A stretch of DNA of 9,406 bases from Candidatus Gastranaerophilales bacterium (GTDB lineage: Bacteria; Cyanobacteriota; Vampirovibrionia; Gastranaerophilales; Gastranaerophilaceae). The stretch covers positions 1 through 9,406 of the forward strand of contig CALUVK010000053.1 in assembly GCA_944324205.1 (NCBI GenBank), in the 5' to 3' direction. This document shows, piece by piece, positions 6,266 through 9,406 of the stretch (its first letter is position 1; every line of letters starts with the position of its first letter). The position numbers were made by a program, and so were the translations under genes. Below the pieces are notes generated by a model, which made no database searches, was not told where the DNA came from, and was given only the letters and a program-made list of their open reading frames with translations.

Positions 6266-6297
6266 TTTAGAAGTTTATAAGTTTAGAAGTTTAGAAG
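6266..6297. repeat. 8-bp tandem repeat TTTAGAAG (4 copies)
   Basis: Units lie at 6266-6273, 6274-6281, 6282-6289 and 6290-6297. Three are identical and the second reads TTTATAAG. Degenerate copies of the reverse complement (CTTCTAAA) lie at 6345-6376 in the same 8-nt phase, which creates the long inverted repeat described separately. Eight is not a multiple of three, and each reading frame meets TAA within the array, so it is non-coding. Confidence 0.8.
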
Positions 6298-6379
6298 AAT
6301 TTAAATTCGCTTTCGCTCATAATATCTATATATCTTTTTAACTTCTTCACAACTCCTAAACTTCTCAACCTCTAAACTT
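6271..6379 (-). repeat. Long imperfect inverted repeat / RNA hairpin between the PC4-like gene and the kinase
   Basis: Arms 6271-6297 and 6353-6379 (27 nt each) pair at 23 of 27 positions by Watson-Crick rules. In the minus-strand transcript two of the four mismatches become G-U pairs, giving 25 of 27. The loop is 55 nt. The element starts 2 nt after the stop codon of the PC4-like gene and ends 14 nt before the kinase ATG, so it fills the gap. There is no U-run after the 3' arm, so it is not a standard intrinsic terminator. It may act as an RNA processing, stability or translation-control element, or be a small mobile repeat. The loop also holds a 9-codon minus-strand ORF (6291-6320). Confidence 0.65.
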
Positions 6380-6381
6380 TC

Positions 6382-6615
6382 CTATTCCTCGCTCATAAAT
6401 TCTTTCTTAGCTTCTTCTATAGCATCTGATAAGATGTCTAATTGATCAGGTGCAAAGGTTACCCCTTTTTTGGTCGGAAGCCAGGTTGCACCATCGTCTG
6501 TTGTATAAAATATTCTAAGATTAAAATAACTTTTACCTCTATATTCTGAAATAGATATCTGTAATTGTTCTGTATCACTTCTTTGAATACTTGCTAATAA
6601 TTTTGATTCGGCCAT
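6382..6615 (-). CDS. PC4/YdbC-like single-strand nucleic-acid binding protein
   Basis: The 77-residue product matches the transcriptional coactivator PC4 C-terminal domain family. It has a beta-rich first half (L-Q-I-S-I-S-E-Y-R-G-K-S-Y-F-N-L-R-I-F-Y, 18-37), an acidic turn, then L-P-T-K-K-G-V-T-F (46-54), which corresponds to the family's K-P-G-K-K-G-I-S-L segment, and a C-terminal helix (D-Q-L-D-I-L-S-D-A-I, 57-66). Bacterial members of this fold form dimers that bind single-stranded DNA or RNA. AGGAGG at 6621-6626 lies 5 nt upstream of the ATG and immediately follows the stop codon of the prepilin-like gene (12-nt gap), so the two are surely cotranscribed. A role in transcription or nucleic-acid handling is likely; its target is unknown. 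Confidence 0.8.
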   Translation of the reverse strand: MAESKLLASIQRSDTEQLQISISEYRGKSYFNLRIFYTTDDGATWLPTKKGVTFAPDQLDILSDAIEEAKKEFMSEE

Positions 6616-6627
6616 TTTATCCTCCTT

Positions 6628-7362
6628 TTAATAGTTAATAGTCCATTTGTCTGCAACGATTCTCGCCGCACAAGATAATCCATCTACAATATCTTCCTGG
6701 CAACCGTTTTGAAAGAGTTCTATGCTGCTGCCAAAAATGTTTTTGTTAAAAGCATCAGAGCCAGCTGGTACAATATGTCCGTTATTAGTAAGTCCGAATA
6801 AGAAAACATCTCTTCCGGTTTGATTAGGTTCTGCCGAACCATTTGCATCAATAAAAATTCTTGCTATAACATCATCATTTTCAGCATTAGCAATTCCTGC
6901 TTCTGGAATATTTTGAAATATTACTACAGAATTTGTTTTCTTAAATCTGTAAGCATGAGTATTTTCTAAAAGAGTATTGTCTAAAGTGTTGCCTGAGTAA
7001 TTTCTTATATTATTGATACTATAATCATCTACTTCTTCTGTATTCATAAGTCCCATTGTAGAAGAAAATAAATTGTCTTCATCAGTTAAGAATTCTTCTC
7101 CGCCACCTTCAAAAATATCACGGAGTTGAATAGAAGCTAAATTTTCAGGTATTGTGTCTCCGTTAGTTTGATTTTGAACTTCTTGAAAAATATTACTAAT
7201 ACCATTCTGCGTAAGTTCTACTGCCCTTGCTACGGATGCTGCGTTTACAGAATTGCTTGTATTGCCTAATAATCGTGGCAGTACAATTGCAGCAACAATT
7301 CCAATAATACCGAGAGTAATTAAAACCTCTGCAAGCGTATAACCGATAGAAAACTTTTTCAT
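6628..7362 (-). CDS. Prepilin-like type IV pilin / type II secretion pseudopilin family protein
   Basis: The 244-residue protein has a short basic leader ending in Gly7 and a class III prepilin motif, G-Y-T-L-A-E-V-L-I-T-L-G. Cleavage is expected between G7 and Y8 by a PilD-type peptidase, with the conserved Glu at mature position 5. A hydrophobic helix (about 8-32) follows. The globular part has a D-A-N-G...P-N-Q-T-G-R-D-V-F-L-F-G block (172-190) and two cysteines near the C-terminus (C221, C231) that may form a disulfide loop, ending in C-A-A-R-I-V-A-D-K-W-T-I-N-Y. It would be anchored in the inner membrane and assembled into, or associated with, a pilus or pseudopilus. No assembly genes (PilB, PilC, PilQ type) are in the window. 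AAGGAGA at 7372-7378 precedes the ATG. It heads the minus-strand run and has a good divergent promoter. It could be a minor pilin, a pseudopilin, or a surface protein using the pilin pathway. Confidence 0.88.
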   Translation of the reverse strand: MKKFSIGYTLAEVLITLGIIGIVAAIVLPRLLGNTSNSVNAASVARAVELTQNGISNIFQEVQNQTNGDTIPENLASIQLRDIFEGGGEEFLTDEDNLFSSTMGLMNTEEVDDYSINNIRNYSGNTLDNTLLENTHAYRFKKTNSVVIFQNIPEAGIANAENDDVIARIFIDANGSAEPNQTGRDVFLFGLTNNGHIVPAGSDAFNKNIFGSSIELFQNGCQEDIVDGLSCAARIVADKWTINY

Positions 7363-7388
7363 ATAAATATCTCTCCTTGTTTTATTTG

Positions 7389-7416
7389 ATTATACCATAT
7401 TATTTATAAATGTTAA
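7389..7416 (-). promoter_or_regulatory. Promoter for the prepilin-PC4 transcript
   Basis: On the minus strand, TTAACA (7411-7416, five of six matches to the -35 consensus) lies 16 bp from a perfect TATAAT (7389-7394). TG one base before the hexamer makes it an extended -10. The predicted start is near 7382, leaving a leader of about 20 nt with the AAGGAGA ribosome binding site. Confidence 0.7.
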
Positions 7417-7455
7417 TAATTTGTCTAATAAGTTTATTTGGGTTAAGATAGGAAT

Positions 7456-9018
7456 ATGAATAAGGGGAAAATTGTCGTAGTCGATGATGAAAAAATAGTA
7501 ACTTCTGCATTCAAAACTTTATTGAAAGTAGAAGGATTTTCTGACGCGCATTTTTTTAATAATCCCCAAGAAGCTGTTGAATTTTTAAAAAATAATCAGC
7601 CGGATTTAGTTATTTCGGATTTTATCATGCCGCAGATGAATGGTTTGGAATTCCTGACAGAAGTAAAAAAAATGTACCCCGAAGTCAGCAGAATTCTTCT
7701 TACGGGCTATGCTGACAAAGAAAACGCTATCCGTGCGATTAATGAAGTCGGACTTTATCGATATATTGAAAAACCCTGGAATAATGATGATTTAATTATC
7801 AATATCAAAAACGGGATTGAGAGAAGTTATCTTTTGAGCGAACTTCGGGAAAAAATTGCGGAGCTTGAAGAAGCAAAAAAAGAGCTTGAAAAATATTCGC
7901 ACAATCTTGAACAATTAGTTGAAGAAAGAACAAAGGACTTAAAACAATCTAATGCGAAACTTGAAGGTATTGTAAATTATTGTGCGGATGGGATTGTAAT
8001 AGTTGACGAGGATGGGATTATAGAACAGGTTAATCCGGCATGCGAGAATATGACGGGGCTTGTAGAGAAAAAACTTGTTAAAGCTTCTATTGATGATTTT
8101 CTTTTCTCTGACAAAACTTTTATCTCTAAAGAACTGCATAAACTAGAATCAAACGAACTTTTATTAAGAAATTTTTACGTAAAGAATCCGCTGAGCAATC
8201 TTGAAATCCCTGTTGAAATAAGCTTTGCAAGAATTAATCCCGATGATGAATTCAAGCGTTTTGTAGGTGTAATAAGAGATGTTACGGAGCAAAAGAAGGC
8301 GGACAAGTTAAGAGACGATTTTATTGCAACTCTGACACATGATTTAAGGACTCCGCTCTTGGCTGCAATACAGACTTTGAAATTCTTCCTTGACGGCGCT
8401 TTAGGAGAACTGGATGAGAAACAAAAACATCTCCTTGCTACAATGCAGAAAAGCAATGAGGATTTACTGGGGCTGGTGAACGCGCTTTTAGAGGTTTATA
8501 AGTATGATGCGGAAAAACTTGTTCTTACAAAGACAAACTTCCCGATTTATCCGCTTATTGAACAGGTTTATAATGAACTTTTACCGCTTGCGCAGTCTAA
8601 GGATATGGACTTTGAGATAGATTGTTCAAATAAAGAGCTGGTCATTAATGCTGATAGAAGCGAAATCCGGCGTGTAATCTGCAACCTCTGCGGAAATGCA
8701 ATAAATTATACCCAGGATGGCGGTAAAGTCGTAATCACGCTCAAAAACGAGGGCAGGGATTTAATATTCTCTGTATCTGATAATGGAAGCGGAATTCCTG
8801 CAGAGGATATCCCGAACATGTTTCAGCGCTTTTCACAGGGAACTAGCAAAAAGCGCTCGACAGGAACCGGTCTGGGGCTTTATTTATCACGCCAGATTAT
8901 TGAATCTCACGGCGGAAAAATTTGGCTTGAAAGTACTTTGAATAAAGGCAGTGAATTCTCATTCCTGCTTACTGATACTGTGTGTGAAAAAGATTTAAAA
9001 GAGGAAAGTTTAGTATGA
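7456..9018 (+). CDS. Hybrid sensor kinase: REC - coiled coil - PAS - HisKA - HATPase_c
   Basis: The 520-residue soluble kinase starts with a receiver (about 4-122) that has all key residues: D10/D11, phospho-Asp D55 in P-D-L-V-I-S-D, T83 in L-L-T-G-Y, and K106 in E-K-P-W. A coiled coil (about 125-168) leads to a PAS domain (about 168-285, ending in the PAC-like G-V-I-R-D-V-T-E-Q-K). The kinase core has H295 in L-T-H-D-L-R-T-P-L, an N-box N-L-C-G-N-A-I-N-Y (410-418), G1 D-N-G-S-G-I (442-447) and G2 T-G-T-G-L-G-L-Y (469-476). No TM segment is seen, so it is cytosolic. The N-terminal receiver suggests control by another kinase, and the PAS domain suggests a second cue; its ligand is unknown. The ATG at 7456 has only a weak, close AGGA. 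The stop overlaps the next start (ATGA), and the next gene is its likely phosphoacceptor. Confidence 0.92.
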   Translation: MNKGKIVVVDDEKIVTSAFKTLLKVEGFSDAHFFNNPQEAVEFLKNNQPDLVISDFIMPQMNGLEFLTEVKKMYPEVSRILLTGYADKENAIRAINEVGLYRYIEKPWNNDDLIINIKNGIERSYLLSELREKIAELEEAKKELEKYSHNLEQLVEERTKDLKQSNAKLEGIVNYCADGIVIVDEDGIIEQVNPACENMTGLVEKKLVKASIDDFLFSDKTFISKELHKLESNELLLRNFYVKNPLSNLEIPVEISFARINPDDEFKRFVGVIRDVTEQKKADKLRDDFIATLTHDLRTPLLAAIQTLKFFLDGALGELDEKQKHLLATMQKSNEDLLGLVNALLEVYKYDAEKLVLTKTNFPIYPLIEQVYNELLPLAQSKDMDFEIDCSNKELVINADRSEIRRVICNLCGNAINYTQDGGKVVITLKNEGRDLIFSVSDNGSGIPAEDIPNMFQRFSQGTSKKRSTGTGLGLYLSRQIIESHGGKIWLESTLNKGSEFSFLLTDTVCEKDLKEESLV

Positions 9019-9406
9019 TTAATGTTCTTTTAGTTGAGGATCATGAACTCTACAGAATGGGACTTGCAATGCTTTTGGATAAAGCTGAAGGAATTACATT
9101 GCAAGCGGAAGCAGCAGACGGGCTGGATGGAATAAAAAAGGCAAGGGAGCTTTCTCCGGATGTAATATTAATGGATATAGGACTTCCTAATATTGACGGG
9201 ATTGAAGCAACACAAAGGATTAAAGAATTTAATCCGGAGGTAAAAATATTAATATTTACATCCCGTGACAGCGAAGATGATGTTTTTGAGTCTTTTAGAG
9301 CCGGAGCTGACGGTTATATTATGAAGGGAGCAACTCCGGAGCAGACAATTTCTGCAATAAAAGCTGTTTATGAAGGAGTGGGCTGGATTGATCCGAATAT
9401 TGCCAA
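9015..9406 (+). CDS. NarL/LuxR-type response regulator, N-terminal part (truncated by the window edge)
   Basis: The 130 codons present encode one receiver domain of the NarL/FixJ style: V-E-D-H-E-L-Y-R-M-G-L at the start (E8/D9), phospho-Asp D54 in L-M-D-I-G-L-P, T82 in I-F-T-S-R, and K104 in Y-I-M-K-G-A. The last residues, W-I-D-P-N-I-A, match the linker that usually precedes a LuxR-type helix-turn-helix, so a DNA-binding output just past the edge is expected but not seen. The ATG overlaps the TGA of the upstream kinase, and GAGGA lies at 9001-9005. It is therefore the cognate regulator of that kinase and probably a transcription factor. Confidence 0.88.
   Translation, partial: MINVLLVEDHELYRMGLAMLLDKAEGITLQAEAADGLDGIKKARELSPDVILMDIGLPNIDGIEATQRIKEFNPEVKILIFTSRDSEDDVFESFRAGADGYIMKGATPEQTISAIKAVYEGVGWIDPNIA

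Noticed and set aside
6096..6341. 81-codon plus-strand frame across the kinase start and the hairpin
   Set aside because: It reads through the 8-bp repeats and opposite the kinase N-terminus; it has no ribosome binding site and no recognisable domain.
6266..6379. CRISPR-like array or coding phase-variable repeat
   Set aside because: Units are 8 bp with no spacers, and every reading frame meets TAA in the array, so it is neither CRISPR nor a coding switch.
7421..7449. Promoter for the hybrid kinase (TTGTCT and TAAGAT, 17-bp spacing)
   Set aside because: Both hexamers are weak matches and the predicted start would fall at the ATG itself; too little support to annotate.

Overview
The window is AT-rich and reads as chromosome from an uncultured gut-type relative of the non-photosynthetic cyanobacteria (Vampirovibrionia/Melainabacteria, probably order Gastranaerophilales). 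The main clue is the prepilin-like protein at 6628-7362. It has the N-terminal G-Y-T-L-A-E-V-L-I-T-L-G motif, a D-A-N-G...P-N..G-R-D-V-F-x-F block and a C-A-A-R-I...W-x-I-N-Y tail, a style I associate with the expanded prepilin-like families of that order. This placement is recognition from memory, not a database result. The tRNA gene does not encode its CCA end. The standard bacterial code fits, with TGA used as a stop.

Layout. (1) 1-159, minus strand: decayed C-terminal end of a serine recombinase, a trace of an old mobile element. (2) 218-3440, plus strand: a compact drug-efflux operon, MarR-type regulator - EmrA/HlyD-type membrane fusion protein - EmrB/QacA-type 14-TM transporter. It is preceded by a perfect 14-bp inverted repeat with an extended -10 promoter in its centre, very probably the autoregulatory operator. 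(3) 3437-4190, minus strand: a YkgJ-type cysteine-cluster protein just downstream of tRNA-Arg(UCU). Its stop codon overlaps the transporter's stop codon in a convergent arrangement. (4) 4284-7362, minus strand: prepilin-like protein, PC4-like single-strand nucleic-acid binding protein, a kinase with no sensor region, and a REC - degenerate GGDEF - REC protein that overlaps the kinase. A long imperfect hairpin built from 8-bp repeats fills the gap between the PC4-like gene and the kinase. (5) 7456 to the right edge, plus strand: a REC-coiled coil-PAS-histidine kinase translationally coupled (ATGA overlap) to a NarL/LuxR-type response regulator cut off by the window end.

How the parts may work together. 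The efflux operon looks self-contained: ligand binding by the MarR protein would release the promoter, and the EmrAB pair would export toxic compounds. No outer-membrane TolC-type partner is visible here. The rest is dominated by phosphorelay proteins on either side of a divergent promoter region at 7363-7455. One branch, the kinase plus the REC-GGDEF*-REC protein, has no obvious DNA-binding or enzymatic output. The other ends in what is probably a transcription factor. The prepilin-like gene and the nucleic-acid binding gene head the minus-strand run, so a role in pilus or surface functions is possible, but that link is inferred from position only.

The features most worth a second look are the REC-dead GGDEF-REC protein with its sensorless kinase, the 109-nt repeat-derived hairpin in front of that kinase, the promoter nested in the MarR palindrome, and the EmrB-type protein that lacks the usual TM1 aspartate.
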